From contig NZ_JACHHX010000003.1 of assembly GCF_014202935.1 (NCBI RefSeq), forward strand, positions 1-64,000: a stretch of DNA of 64,000 nt, written 5' to 3'. A program made the position numbers and the translations under genes. This document shows, in pieces, positions 1 to 9,352 of the stretch (position 1 is the first letter of the stretch; every line of letters begins with the position of its first letter). The notes under the pieces are model-generated. The model saw only the letters and a program-made list of their open reading frames with translations, had not been told where the DNA came from and ran no database searches. Source of the stretch: Rehaibacterium terrae. GTDB taxonomy: Bacteria > Pseudomonadota > Gammaproteobacteria > Xanthomonadales > Xanthomonadaceae.

Positions 1-70
1 ATAGGCTGGGTGTGTAAGCGCAGCAATGCGTTGAGCTAACCAGTACTAATGATCCGTGCGGCTTGACCAT
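1..70 (+). rRNA. rrl: 23S ribosomal RNA, 3' end (partial)
   Basis: The first ~70 bases match the conserved 3' end of bacterial 23S rRNA: GGCTGGGTGTGTAAGCGCAG, then a stretch containing GAGCTAACCAGTACTAAT, then GTGCGGCTTGACC. The gene enters from outside the window. The exact 3' end is set by analogy with E. coli and could be off by several bases. A 5S gene follows on the same strand about 200 bases later, so this is the distal end of an rRNA operon. I see no tRNA in the 71-266 spacer. Confidence 0.93.
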
Positions 71-266
71 ATAACCTCAAGTGGCTTCGATGCGGACCCC
101 TCCGCAACAGCCCGGCCATCCCCGGCCGGACTTTCCACAGAAGCCGCCTTGACCTCGGCGACCACGTCGACCGTTGTCGAAAACCTTGCTACGTCCCAAG
201 TCCCCATGCGAGTGTGGCGCGACCGCCTGCAGATCCCTGCGCGCAGACCGCGACCCTCCACCCTCT

Positions 267-381
267 CCCTGGTGACAATAGCTGTGTGGAACCACCCGAT
301 CCCATCCCGAACTCGGAAGTGAAACGCACACGCGCCGATGGTAGTGTGGCCCAAGCCATGCAAGAGTAGGTCATCGCCAGG
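267..381 (+). rRNA. rrf: 5S ribosomal RNA
   Basis: About 115 bases with the hallmarks of 5S rRNA: CCTGGTGACAATAGC near the start, the loop-B/C stretch ACCCGATCCCATCCCGAAC, GTAGTGTGG in the middle, and GAGAGTAGG-like GCAAGAGTAGGTCATCGCCAGG at the end, pairing with the start. It lies about 200 bases after the 23S tail. It is followed directly by a hairpin and T-run terminator and then by two partial copies of its own 3' end (see the repeat entry). End points are approximate to a few bases. Confidence 0.93.
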
Positions 382-393
382 GGCTTTACCCTG

Positions 394-427
394 AAACCCC
401 CAGCCACCCGCTGGGGGTTTCGCTTTT
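394..427 (+). terminator. Intrinsic terminator of the rRNA operon, copy 1
   Basis: AAACCCCCAG pairs with CTGGGGGTTT across a short loop (CCACCCG), followed by CGCTTTT. It lies 13 bases after the 5S gene on the same strand. Confidence 0.85.
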
Positions 428-474
428 GGCGCGCAGCGCGACCCGCAACAGGTCATCGCCAGGGGCTTTACCCC

Positions 475-512
475 AAAGGGGCCGATCCCAAAGGGTTGGC
501 CCCTTTAACTTT
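475..512 (+). terminator. Intrinsic terminator of the rRNA operon, copy 2
   Basis: AAAGGGGCC (475-483) pairs with GGCCCCTTT (498-506) and is followed by AACTTTT. It sits in the second 5S-tail unit, so the rRNA operon ends in two tandem but non-identical terminators. Confidence 0.75.
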
Positions 513-684
513 TGCGCGCAGCGCGACCCGCAACAGGTCATCGCCAGGGGCTTGTCCGGGGTCTGGGGGGTGGCGGCCCGCCTGACGTCCCTGTGGCGTC
601 ATTTTTGCCTGCCTGCTGTCAGGCAAATCAATGCCCTACGCGATTAGCTGTGGAACTTGCGCTTGCGGTGGCGGCAGCGAGTGG

Positions 685-1620
685 TCAACGCAAGGCGTAG
701 CCGAACTGCTGACGGAACTGTTCGGCGAATTCTTCGTAATCGAACCGCTGGTTCTGCGGGCCGAGGTGCTCGATCTTGAGAGCGCCCATCAACGAGGCGA
801 TGCGACCGGTGGTGGCCATGTCCATGCCGTTCATGAGCCCGAAGATCAGCCCGGCGCGATAGGCGTCGCCGCAGCCGGTCGGGTCGACCACGCGCATGGC
901 GTTGGCCGGGGGAATGTGCAGCTCGCCGTCCCGGCTGTGGATTTCGGAGCCCTTCGGGCCGCGGGTGATGATGTAGCCCTTCACACGCTCGGCGATCTGG
1001 CGGGTGCTCAGGCCGGTACGCTCCTGCAGCAGGCTCGATTCGTAGTCGTTCACGGTCACATAGGTGGCCTGCTCGATCATCGTGGTCAGCTCCTTGCCGT
1101 TGAACAGCGGCATGGCCTGGCCGGGATCGAAGATGAACGGGATGCCCAACTCGGCGAATTCGCGGCTGTTCTGCAGCATGGCCTCGTAACCGTCCGGGCC
1201 GACGATGCCGAACTTCACGCCAGGCACGTCGCGGACGTGATTCTCGTACGAACGCATCATCGCGCCGGGATGGAAGGCAGTGATCTGGTTGTCGTCCAGG
1301 TCGGTGGTGATGAAGGCCTGGGCGGTGTACAGGTCCGGGATTTCCTTGACATGGTCCAGGGTGATCCCGCAGGCCTCGAAGTGTTCGCGATACGGGCCGA
1401 AGTCCTGCCCGACGGTGGCCATCGGGATCGGATCGCCGCCGAGCAGCTTGAGGTTGTAGGCGATGTTGCCGGCGCAGCCGCCGAACTCCCGCCGCATCCG
1501 CGGCACCAGGAAGGAGACGTTCAGGATGTGGACCTTGTCCGGCAGGATGTGGTTCTTGAACTGGTCCTGGAACACCATGATGGTGTCGTAGGCGAGCGAG
1601 CCGCAGATCAGGGCAGACAT
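685..1620 (-). CDS. PfkB-family carbohydrate/nucleoside kinase (adenosine kinase-like)
   Basis: 311 residues. PfkB (ribokinase-like) enzymes phosphorylate sugars or nucleosides using ATP in the cytoplasm. Seen: an N-terminal MSALICGSLAYDTI strand, the GGCAGNIAYNL substrate-binding stretch (about residues 47-57), and the C-terminal signature DPTGCGDAYRAG, in which GxGD supplies the catalytic Asp and anion hole. Length is normal for the family. By recollection, this subtype in beta- and gammaproteobacteria is usually annotated adenosine kinase or 'carbohydrate kinase'; the substrate cannot be told from sequence alone. It runs opposite to the flanking rRNA operon and mre cluster. A TTTGCCTG/CAGGCAAA inverted repeat (604-627) lies just past its stop. 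Confidence 0.85.
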   Translation of the reverse strand: MSALICGSLAYDTIMVFQDQFKNHILPDKVHILNVSFLVPRMRREFGGCAGNIAYNLKLLGGDPIPMATVGQDFGPYREHFEACGITLDHVKEIPDLYTAQAFITTDLDDNQITAFHPGAMMRSYENHVRDVPGVKFGIVGPDGYEAMLQNSREFAELGIPFIFDPGQAMPLFNGKELTTMIEQATYVTVNDYESSLLQERTGLSTRQIAERVKGYIITRGPKGSEIHSRDGELHIPPANAMRVVDPTGCGDAYRAGLIFGLMNGMDMATTGRIASLMGALKIEHLGPQNQRFDYEEFAEQFRQQFGYALR

Positions 1621-1722
1621 CGGGCGGAAAGGCTCCGTGGTGGGGGATGCCGCGCGGGACGGCGGCGGGCGACATGGTACCGCGCAGAACGCGCCCAGGC
1701 ACCGGATTCACGAGATTTTTCC

Positions 1723-1751
1723 TTGCCGGGTCAAGGGGGCGTTGTTAGGCT
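1723..1751 (+). promoter_or_regulatory. Possible sigma70 promoter of mreB
   Basis: TTGCCG (1723-1728) and TAGGCT (1746-1751) are separated by 17 bases, 42 bases before the mreB start. This is inferred from consensus resemblance only; the -10 match is weak. Confidence 0.35.
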
Positions 1752-1753
1752 AG

Positions 1754-2839
<1,086 letters not shown>

Positions 2840-2913
2840 TGGCGACGCGCCAGCGCTTCCATTTCGAGACAGGACAGAGGCATGCCGCGCGCGTGCCCGG
2901 GTGATCGGTCGCC

Positions 2914-3798
2914 TTGGCCTACGCGAGTTCGAGCAACGCACGGTTCGGCGAGGGCGCAGCAGGTACGCTGCGTCTGCTGGGCTATCTCGCGGCTGCGCTG
3001 CTGCTGATGGTGGCCGATCATCGTGGCGGCTGGCTGACCTCGGTGCGTCAGCACGCGGGGCTGCTGGTCGAGCCGCTGTACTGGATGGCGGCGGCGCCGG
3101 CCCGCATCGCGCATGCCGCGCGGGCAGGGCTGGTCAGCCGCGCTGCACTGGTCGACGAGAATGCCCGTCTGCGCGAGCAATTGCTGCTGGCCAACGCGCG
3201 TCTGAGTCGGCTGGAGGCGGTGGCGCAGGAGAACCACCGTCTGCGCGAGCTGCTCGACGGCAAGCGCGGTTACCTTGTCAGCGTGCAGCTGGCGACGATT
3301 CTCGACGTCGATCTCGATCCGTTCCGCCACCGCGTCGTGCTCGATGTCGGCAGTCGCGACGGGGTCAGTCCGGGTCAGGCGCTGATCGATGCCGACGGGG
3401 TGGTCGGCCAGATCGTCGAGTTCACCGGCCGGCGCTCGATCGCGCTGCTGATCACCGATCCCGACCACGCGGTACCGGTGCAGGTGGTGCGCAGCGGCCT
3501 GCGGCTGATCGCCTACGGCACCGGCGAGCGCGACCGTCTGCGCGTGCCGAATATCCCGCAGAGCGGCGACATCCGTCCGGGCGACCGGCTGGTGACCTCG
3601 GGCATCGGCGGCAATTATCCGGCCGGATTCGCGGTGGGGGAGGTGCTGCGGGTCGAGCCCGACGAGACCCGGCTGTTCGCCGTCGCCGAGGTGCGGCCGG
3701 CGGCGGCGCTCGACCGCCGCGGCGAGGTGCTGCTGGTGTGGAACGTGCCGGCGGAGACCGAGGTCGGTCCTCCCGGCACGGCGGAGCACCGGCCATGA
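2914..3798 (+). CDS. mreC: Rod shape-determining protein MreC
   Basis: 294 residues. MreC is a bitopic inner-membrane protein whose periplasmic part links MreB to PBP2. Seen: one hydrophobic segment (about residues 18-36), a heptad-like coiled coil (LVDENARLREQLLLANARL onwards, ~75-110), then the two beta-barrel region with DVGSRDGVSPGQALIDADGV and RPGDRLVTSGIGGNYPAG, both typical of MreC. The only start after an in-frame TGA at 2902-2904 is TTG at 2914. The stop overlaps the mreD start by four bases (ATGA), consistent with translational coupling. Confidence 0.95.
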   Translation: MAYASSSNARFGEGAAGTLRLLGYLAAALLLMVADHRGGWLTSVRQHAGLLVEPLYWMAAAPARIAHAARAGLVSRAALVDENARLREQLLLANARLSRLEAVAQENHRLRELLDGKRGYLVSVQLATILDVDLDPFRHRVVLDVGSRDGVSPGQALIDADGVVGQIVEFTGRRSIALLITDPDHAVPVQVVRSGLRLIAYGTGERDRLRVPNIPQSGDIRPGDRLVTSGIGGNYPAGFAVGEVLRVEPDETRLFAVAEVRPAAALDRRGEVLLVWNVPAETEVGPPGTAEHRP

Positions 3799-4286
3799 GT
3801 CGCCTGCGCGGCAGCGGGATCCTGTTCTACGGCAGCCTCGGGCTGGCCGTGCTGCTCGGCCTGATGCCCATGCCCGAGCTGCTGGCCCCGTTCAAGCCGT
3901 ACTGGCTGGGCCTGGTGCTGATCTATTGGCTGCTGGAGGCGCCGGAGCGTGCCGGGTTGGGGATGGCCTTCGGCATCGGGCTGGTGGCCGATCTCGTCTT
4001 CGGGACGCTGTTTGGTGAGCAGGCGCTGCGGCTGGTGATGCTGGCCTTCATCGTGCAGCGGTTCCGGCCGCGGTTGCGCTTCTTCCCGTTGTGGCAGCAG
4101 GCATCGGCCGTGTTCGCGCTCCTGCTCAACGACCGTGTCATTGCGGCGGCGGTGAGGCTGTTCAGTGGCGAGACGCTGCCGCCGCTGGCGTTCTGGCTGA
4201 GCCCGTTGACGGCGCTGCTGCTGTGGCCGTGGTTGTTCCTGCTGCTGGATGAGTTGCGTCTGCGCGGCCGGGCCCGCGAGTCATGA
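3795..4286 (+). CDS. mreD: Rod shape-determining protein MreD
   Basis: 163 residues, almost entirely hydrophobic, with about five predicted membrane helices, as expected for MreD, the integral-membrane member of the elongasome. Visible landmarks are LGLMPMPELLAPFKPYWLGL and GIGLVADLVFGTLFGEQAL (the conserved G-x-x-x-D-x-x-x-G region of the family). The start ATG is embedded in the mreC stop (ATGA) and its own stop overlaps the mrdA start in the same way. Identification rests on both the membrane pattern and its position between mreC and mrdA. Confidence 0.93.
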   Translation: MSRLRGSGILFYGSLGLAVLLGLMPMPELLAPFKPYWLGLVLIYWLLEAPERAGLGMAFGIGLVADLVFGTLFGEQALRLVMLAFIVQRFRPRLRFFPLWQQASAVFALLLNDRVIAAAVRLFSGETLPPLAFWLSPLTALLLWPWLFLLLDELRLRGRARES

Positions 4287-6139
4287 AGCGCCTCCGCCGT
4301 CGACCGCTCAAGGATGCCTACGCCGAGGCGGCGGCGTTCCGGCGGCGCGCGCTGGTCAGCTTCGTGCTGGTGACGCTCGGGCTGATGCTGCTGGCCGGCT
4401 GGTACTTCCGCCTGCAGGTGACGATGCACGAGGAGTACCGCACGCGCTCGGAGGCCAATCGCATCAAGCCGCGCCCGGTGGTGCCGGCACGGGGGCTGAT
4501 CTACGACCGCAATGGCCGGCTGCTGGCCGACAACGTGCCCGCCTACCGCCTGGAGGTGGTGCCCGAGCAGGTGCGCGACATGGCAGCGACGCTGGAGGGC
4601 CTGGCCGGGATCCTGCCGTTGAGCCAGGACGAGATCGAGCGCTTCCAGGCCGCGCGACGCGCTACCCGCAGCTTCCACCCGGTGCCGCTCAAGCTGCGCC
4701 TGAGCGAGGCGGAAGTGGCGCGCTTCGCGGTCAACCGCCACCGCTTCCCCGGGGTGGATGCGGTGCCCTACCTGACCCGCCGCTACCCACACGGCGAGTT
4801 GTTCGCGCACGTGGTCGGCTACGTCGGCCGGATGGACGCCGACGACCTGCAGCGGCTCGGCGACAGCCGCCTGGCCGCCTTCAGCCATGTCGGCAAGTCC
4901 GGCATCGAGCGCTACTACGAGGATCGGCTGCGCGGCGAGATTGGCTACGCACAGGTCGAGCAGAACGCGCGTGGCCGCGACATCCGCGTGCTCAACCGCA
5001 TTCCGGCACGGCCCGGCCACGACCTGTTCCTGACCATCGACGCCGAGCTGCAGGCGGCGGTGGTCGAGGCCTTCGCCGGCCAGCACGGCGCGGCGGTGGT
5101 GATGGACCCGCGCAATGGCGAAGTACTCGCCCTGGTCAGTCTGCCCGCCTTCGACCCCAACCTGTTCGTCAACGGCATCTCGCATGCCGACTATCGCGCG
5201 CTGGTCGATTCGCCCTCGCGACCGCTGTTCAACCGCGCCGTGCTCGGCGGCTACGAGCCCGGCTCGACGATCAAGCCGTTCATCGGGCTGGTCGGCCTCG
5301 AGCTCGGCCTGCGCCGACCGGAAGACAGGACGTTTTCCGACGGCGCATTCCGCCTGCCCGGTCAGGATCGCGAGTACCGCGACTGGCGGCGTGGCGGTCA
5401 CGGCTGGGTCGATCTGCGCGAATCGCTGGCGCAGTCGGTCAACACCTACTACTACCAGTTGGCCCTGGACATCGGCATCGACCGCCTGAGCGCGGAGATG
5501 GCGAAATTCGGCTTCGGCCGGGCAACCGGCATCGATCTCAGCGGCGAGGCCAGCGGCATCCTGCCTTCGCGCGAGTGGAAGCGCAGCGCGCGCAACCAGC
5601 CCTGGTTCCCGGGCGAGACGGTGATCGCCGGCATCGGCCAGGGCTATTGGGTGACGACCACGCTGCAGCTGGCGCAGGCCACCAGCATCCTCGCCGCCGG
5701 CGGATGGCGTCACCGGCCGCACCTGCTGCGGGCGACCCAGCGCGGTTTCGGCACCGAGCCGGTGCCCGAGCCGCAGCCGGCGCCGGAGCGGGTGACGGCG
5801 AATGTCCGTCACATCGAGGCCGTGCGTGACGGTCTGGTCGCGGTGATGCACGGCCCAACCGGCACCGCACGTGCCGAGGCGACCGGTCTGGACTACCTGA
5901 TCGCCGGCAAGACCGGCACCGCGCAGCGTGTCACCCGCCGCGGTGACGCCAGCCTGAACCTGGACGAGCTGCCGTTCCACCTGCGTCACCGCGCGCTGTT
6001 CATCGCTTTTGCGCCGGCCGACGATCCGCAGGTCGCGCTGGCGCTGGTGGTCGAGAGCGGCGGCTCCGGTTCGCGCGCGGCCGCGCCGGTGGCACGGCGC
6101 ATATTCGACGCCTGGCTGCTGCGGGAGCGGCGCGAATGA
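4283..6139 (+). CDS. mrdA: Penicillin-binding protein 2 (elongasome transpeptidase)
   Basis: 618 residues. PBP2 is the monofunctional DD-transpeptidase that cross-links peptidoglycan during side-wall growth, working with the glycosyltransferase RodA. Seen: one N-terminal membrane segment (~residues 24-45); the class B dimerisation region starting RGLIYDRNGRLLADN; and the three active-site motifs: STIK with nucleophile Ser328, SVN at ~385-387 and KTGT at ~543-546. All catalytic residues are present and the length is typical. ATGA overlaps on both sides tie it to mreD and rodA. Confidence 0.96.
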   Translation: MKRLRRRPLKDAYAEAAAFRRRALVSFVLVTLGLMLLAGWYFRLQVTMHEEYRTRSEANRIKPRPVVPARGLIYDRNGRLLADNVPAYRLEVVPEQVRDMAATLEGLAGILPLSQDEIERFQAARRATRSFHPVPLKLRLSEAEVARFAVNRHRFPGVDAVPYLTRRYPHGELFAHVVGYVGRMDADDLQRLGDSRLAAFSHVGKSGIERYYEDRLRGEIGYAQVEQNARGRDIRVLNRIPARPGHDLFLTIDAELQAAVVEAFAGQHGAAVVMDPRNGEVLALVSLPAFDPNLFVNGISHADYRALVDSPSRPLFNRAVLGGYEPGSTIKPFIGLVGLELGLRRPEDRTFSDGAFRLPGQDREYRDWRRGGHGWVDLRESLAQSVNTYYYQLALDIGIDRLSAEMAKFGFGRATGIDLSGEASGILPSREWKRSARNQPWFPGETVIAGIGQGYWVTTTLQLAQATSILAAGGWRHRPHLLRATQRGFGTEPVPEPQPAPERVTANVRHIEAVRDGLVAVMHGPTGTARAEATGLDYLIAGKTGTAQRVTRRGDASLNLDELPFHLRHRALFIAFAPADDPQVALALVVESGGSGSRAAAPVARRIFDAWLLRERRE

Positions 6140-7245
6140 ACCCGTTGACCTGCCTGCTTCGTGACTTGGCCGGCCGCTTCCTCGCCGCCATCGACCTGCC
6201 GTTGCTGCTGGCGCTGCTGGCCCTGCTCGGTATCGGCCTGGCGGTGCTGCACAGCGCCGGTGGCGAGCAGGTCGCGCTGCTCTATCCGCAGGCGATGCGT
6301 TTCGCCGTCGGCCTCGGCGCGTTGCTGCTGCTGGCGCAGGTGCCGCCCGCCAAGCTGCGGCTGTGGACGCCGTGGCTGTTCCTCGCCACCGTGCTGCTGC
6401 TGGCGCTGGTGCCGGTGTTCGGCACCGGCCGCAGCGGACGCCACTGGCTCAATCTCGGCGTGGTCTACCTGCAACCGGCCGAGCTGATGAAGCTGACCGT
6501 GCCGATGATGACCGCCTGGTTGCTGCACCGGCAGCCGCTGCCGCCGGGCTGGGGCGCGCTGGCGGCCTGCGCGGCCATCATCGGCCTGCCGTTCGGCCTG
6601 ATCATGCTGCAGCCCGATCTGGGCACCGGCGTGCTGGTCGCGGCCAGTGGCGCATTCGTGGTGTTCCTCGCCGGCATGCACTGGTGGCGCATCGGTCTGC
6701 TCGCCGGCCTGGGACTGGCCGCGTTGCCGGTCGCCTGGCAGTTCCTGCAGGACTACCAGCGTCACCGCATCCTCACTTTTCTCGACCCGGAGAGCGATCC
6801 GCTCGGCACCGGCTGGAACATCATCCAGTCCAAGATCGCGGTCGGCTCCGGCGGACTGACCGGCAAGGGCTGGGGGCAGGGTACCCAGGCGCATCTGGAC
6901 TTCCTGCCCGAGCAGACCACCGACTTCATCTTCGCCGTGCTGGCCGAGGAGTTCGGCTGGGTCGGCGTGGTGGTCACCCTCGGGTTGTACCTGTTCGTGG
7001 TCGGACGCTGCCTGTGGATCGCGGCCGAAGCCCGCGATACCTACTCGCGATTGCTGGCCGGCGCGCTCGGGCTGGCGTTCTTCGTCTACGTGTTCGTGAA
7101 CGGCGGGATGATTTCCGGCCTGCTGCCGGTGGTGGGCGTGCCGATGCCACTGCTCAGCTACGGCGGCACCTCGGCGGTCACGCTGCTGGCCGGTTTCGGC
7201 ATCGTGATGGCGGTGCGCGCGCACAAGCGTTTCATGGGCGCCTGA
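6136..7245 (+). CDS. rodA: Peptidoglycan glycosyltransferase RodA (SEDS family)
   Basis: 369 residues with about ten membrane helices. RodA polymerises lipid II into glycan strands in the inner membrane as partner of PBP2. Seen: the SEDS features NLGVVYLQPAELMKL (invariant Gln-Pro-x-Glu region), LQPDLGTGVLV, HLDFLPEQTTDFIFAVLAEE with the catalytic Asp region, and the C-terminal PVVGVPMPLLSYGGTS signature. The start overlaps the mrdA stop (ATGA). Downstream at 7272-7297 there is a GC hairpin (CGCGGCCGC/GCGGCCGCG) without a T-run, separating it from mltB. Confidence 0.96.
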   Translation: MNPLTCLLRDLAGRFLAAIDLPLLLALLALLGIGLAVLHSAGGEQVALLYPQAMRFAVGLGALLLLAQVPPAKLRLWTPWLFLATVLLLALVPVFGTGRSGRHWLNLGVVYLQPAELMKLTVPMMTAWLLHRQPLPPGWGALAACAAIIGLPFGLIMLQPDLGTGVLVAASGAFVVFLAGMHWWRIGLLAGLGLAALPVAWQFLQDYQRHRILTFLDPESDPLGTGWNIIQSKIAVGSGGLTGKGWGQGTQAHLDFLPEQTTDFIFAVLAEEFGWVGVVVTLGLYLFVVGRCLWIAAEARDTYSRLLAGALGLAFFVYVFVNGGMISGLLPVVGVPMPLLSYGGTSAVTLLAGFGIVMAVRAHKRFMGA

Positions 7246-7354
7246 GCCGGGCGCCTGAGCTGGTGGTGAATCGCGGCCGCGCGCCGGTGCGGCCGCGCTG
7301 GGGCGGGCGCGGCCCGCGTGGTAAATTTCCCGCGAATACGCCATCGAGACCGTG

Positions 7355-8326
7355 ATGAATCCCCTGCGCCTGCTGCCTGTCTTCGCCCTGTGTCTCGCCC
7401 TGCCGGCCGCCGCCGACGAGGCCCGCCGTGCCTTCATCGACGAGGTGGTCAGGACGCACGGGGTGGAGCGTGCCAAGGTCGAGGCGATGCTGGGCGAGGC
7501 CAGGTACCGTCAGAGCATCATCGACGCCATCACCCGGCCGGCCGAGGCCAGGCCGTGGAAGGCCTACCGGCCGATCTTCCTGACCGACCGCCGCATCGCC
7601 GACGGCCGCGCCTTCCTGGCCGAGCATCGCGAGGCACTGGCCAGGGTCGAGGCCGAGACCGGCGTGCCGGCCGCGTTGATCGTGGCCATCCTCGGCGTCG
7701 AAACCAGTTATGGCCGCATCACCGGCAGCCACCGTGTGATCGACGCGCTGTACACGCTGGGCTTCCACTACCCGCCACGTCAGAGTTTCTTCCGCAGCGA
7801 GCTGGCGCATCTGTTCGCGCTCGCCAACGAGGAGGGGCTGGACATTCCCTCGCTCATGGGCAGCTACGCCGGCGCGATGGGTTGGGGCCAGTTCATGCCC
7901 TCCAGTTACCGCGCCTACGCGAAGGACGGCGACGGCGACGGCCGCCGCGACCTGTTCGGCTCGTTGCCGGACGTGTTCGCCTCGGTGGCCAACTACTTCG
8001 TCGCCCACGGCTGGGAGCCGGGTCAGCCGGTGGCCGTGCGCGCGCAGGTTGCCGCCGACGCCGAGAGCTTCGTCGCCGGCACGCTGGAGCCCAAGTTCGA
8101 GGTCGCCGAACTCAGCCGCAAGGGCTACGTCCCCGAGGGCGGCATCGGGCACGACAAACGCGCCACCCTGGTGACGCTGGAAGGTGATGCCGGTCCCGAG
8201 CACTGGATCGGCTTCCGCAATTTCTACGTCATCACCCGCTACAACCGCTCGCCGCTGTACGCGATGGCGGTGCATCAGCTGGCCGAGGCGATCGCCGCCG
8301 GCGAAGGTGGCCGCCCGGCGCCATGA
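7355..8326 (+). CDS. mltB: Membrane-bound lytic murein transglycosylase B
   Basis: About 323 residues. MltB cleaves the glycan strand of peptidoglycan in the periplasm, leaving 1,6-anhydro ends. Seen: a signal peptide (LLPVFALCLALPAAA); the catalytic Glu in AILGVETSYGR; GWGQFMPSSYRAYA; and DLFGSLPDVFASVANYF, all signatures of the SLT_2/MltB family. There is no lipobox, so it is probably soluble, unlike E. coli MltB. A GTG lies immediately upstream (7352); the ATG at 7355 is preferred. The stop overlaps rlpA (ATGA), and this pairing of murein hydrolase genes next to rodA is a common arrangement. Confidence 0.93.
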   Translation: MNPLRLLPVFALCLALPAAADEARRAFIDEVVRTHGVERAKVEAMLGEARYRQSIIDAITRPAEARPWKAYRPIFLTDRRIADGRAFLAEHREALARVEAETGVPAALIVAILGVETSYGRITGSHRVIDALYTLGFHYPPRQSFFRSELAHLFALANEEGLDIPSLMGSYAGAMGWGQFMPSSYRAYAKDGDGDGRRDLFGSLPDVFASVANYFVAHGWEPGQPVAVRAQVAADAESFVAGTLEPKFEVAELSRKGYVPEGGIGHDKRATLVTLEGDAGPEHWIGFRNFYVITRYNRSPLYAMAVHQLAEAIAAGEGGRPAP

Positions 8327-9297
8327 GCGCGCGTCTGGCGCTGATCGCGCTGAGCCTGCTGCTGGCCGCCTGCGCGCGTGCGCCTAAGAAACCGTCCGCG
8401 CCACCCGTCGCGTCCGCGCCGCTCGCCACGCCGCTGGGCGAGGCCAGCGGCGACGATCCCTGCGCGGTGATCTACGAGCACAGCGAGGCCGATTACACGC
8501 CGGGCGGGCTGTACCGTCCCGGCCAGCGCGACAGCGGCCCGGCCCGGCCGCCGGACCTCAGCCGCATTCCCGAGCCGGTGCCGCGCGCCGAGCCGCGCGC
8601 CCGCTACGGCAACCGCTCGCCCTACACCGTGCTCGGCAAGACCTACCACGTCATGGAGGATGCGCGCGGCTACGTCGAGCGCGGCATCGCCTCCTGGTAC
8701 GGGCAGAAGTTCCACGGCCGGCCGACGTCGAGCCTGGAGCCCTACGACATGTGCCAGTTCACCGCCGCGCACAAGACCCTGCCGCTGCCCAGTTATGTGC
8801 GCGTCACCAATCTGGAGAACGGGCGCAGCATCATCGTGCGGGTGAACGATCGCGGGCCGTTCCACGAGGGGCGGATCATCGACCTGAGCTATGTCGCCGC
8901 GCTCAAGCTCGGCGTACATGCCAAGGGCACCGCGCCGGTGGAGGTGCGCGCGATCGATCCGGACGACGTGGCCGCGAGCGCGGCGTCGGTGAAGGCCAGG
9001 CCCGCGCGGAGCAGCACACGGCGCGTGGTGCGCGAGCGCGCGACGCGCGGGTCGGAGACGGTCGCCGCGTCGCGCTGGCTGCAGGTCGGCAGCTTCGGCG
9101 AGCGCGACAATGCCCAGCGGCTGGCGGCACGGCTGGAGTCGGCCGGCATCGGGCCGGTCGAGCTGCGTCCCGCCGAGGTCGATGGCCGCCGCGTCTGGCG
9201 CGTGCGTGTCGGCCCGGTCAGCGCCGCCGAAGCCGAGGCGCTCGGTGCCCGATTGCGTGATCTTGGCATGGGCAGCCCGCGCCTGCTCAGCGAATGA
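8323..9297 (+). CDS. rlpA: Septal ring lytic transglycosylase RlpA (DPBB + SPOR)
   Basis: 324 residues. RlpA family members are outer-membrane lipoproteins that bind, and in Pseudomonas cut, denuded glycan strands at the septum. Seen: signal peptide with lipobox LLLAAC; the double-psi beta-barrel with GIASWYGQKFHGRPTSSLEPYD (residues ~120-140), LPLPSYVRVTNLENG and VRVNDRGPFHEGRIIDLSY, containing the catalytic-type Glu/Asp residues; and a C-terminal SPOR domain (WLQVGSFGERDNAQRLAARL, ~245-320). Coupled to mltB by an ATGA overlap. Confidence 0.95.
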   Translation: MSARLALIALSLLLAACARAPKKPSAPPVASAPLATPLGEASGDDPCAVIYEHSEADYTPGGLYRPGQRDSGPARPPDLSRIPEPVPRAEPRARYGNRSPYTVLGKTYHVMEDARGYVERGIASWYGQKFHGRPTSSLEPYDMCQFTAAHKTLPLPSYVRVTNLENGRSIIVRVNDRGPFHEGRIIDLSYVAALKLGVHAKGTAPVEVRAIDPDDVAASAASVKARPARSSTRRVVRERATRGSETVAASRWLQVGSFGERDNAQRLAARLESAGIGPVELRPAEVDGRRVWRVRVGPVSAAEAEALGARLRDLGMGSPRLLSE

Positions 9298-9352
9298 GTT
9301 CCCTTCCATCCGCCGGTCCGCACGGCCGGCTCCAGCGAAACCGGAAACCGCA

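Larger units (their letters stand above)
368..553 (+). repeat. Triplicated 5S-tail plus terminator module
   Basis: AGGTCATCGCCAGGGGCTT, the last bases of 5S and its flank, occurs at 368, 450 and 535. Copies two and three are preceded by the same GCGCGCAGCGCGACCCGCAAC block (429-449 and 514-534), so 429-468 and 514-553 are 40-base direct repeats. Each of the first two units holds its own intrinsic terminator. Unit spacing is 82 and 85 bases. The arrangement looks like remnants of tandem 5S duplications or repeated slippage at the operon end. The hairpins differ in sequence between units, which argues against a very recent copy. Confidence 0.85.

Noticed and set aside
71-266. tRNA gene in the 23S-5S spacer or elsewhere
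   Set aside because: No cloverleaf or GTTCGA(A/G)TC-type T-arm with a matching acceptor stem could be made by eye.
604-627. TTTGCCTG/CAGGCAAA as the kinase gene terminator
   Set aside because: On the minus strand it is followed by an A-rich rather than a T-rich run, so it is only a weak candidate and not listed as a terminator.
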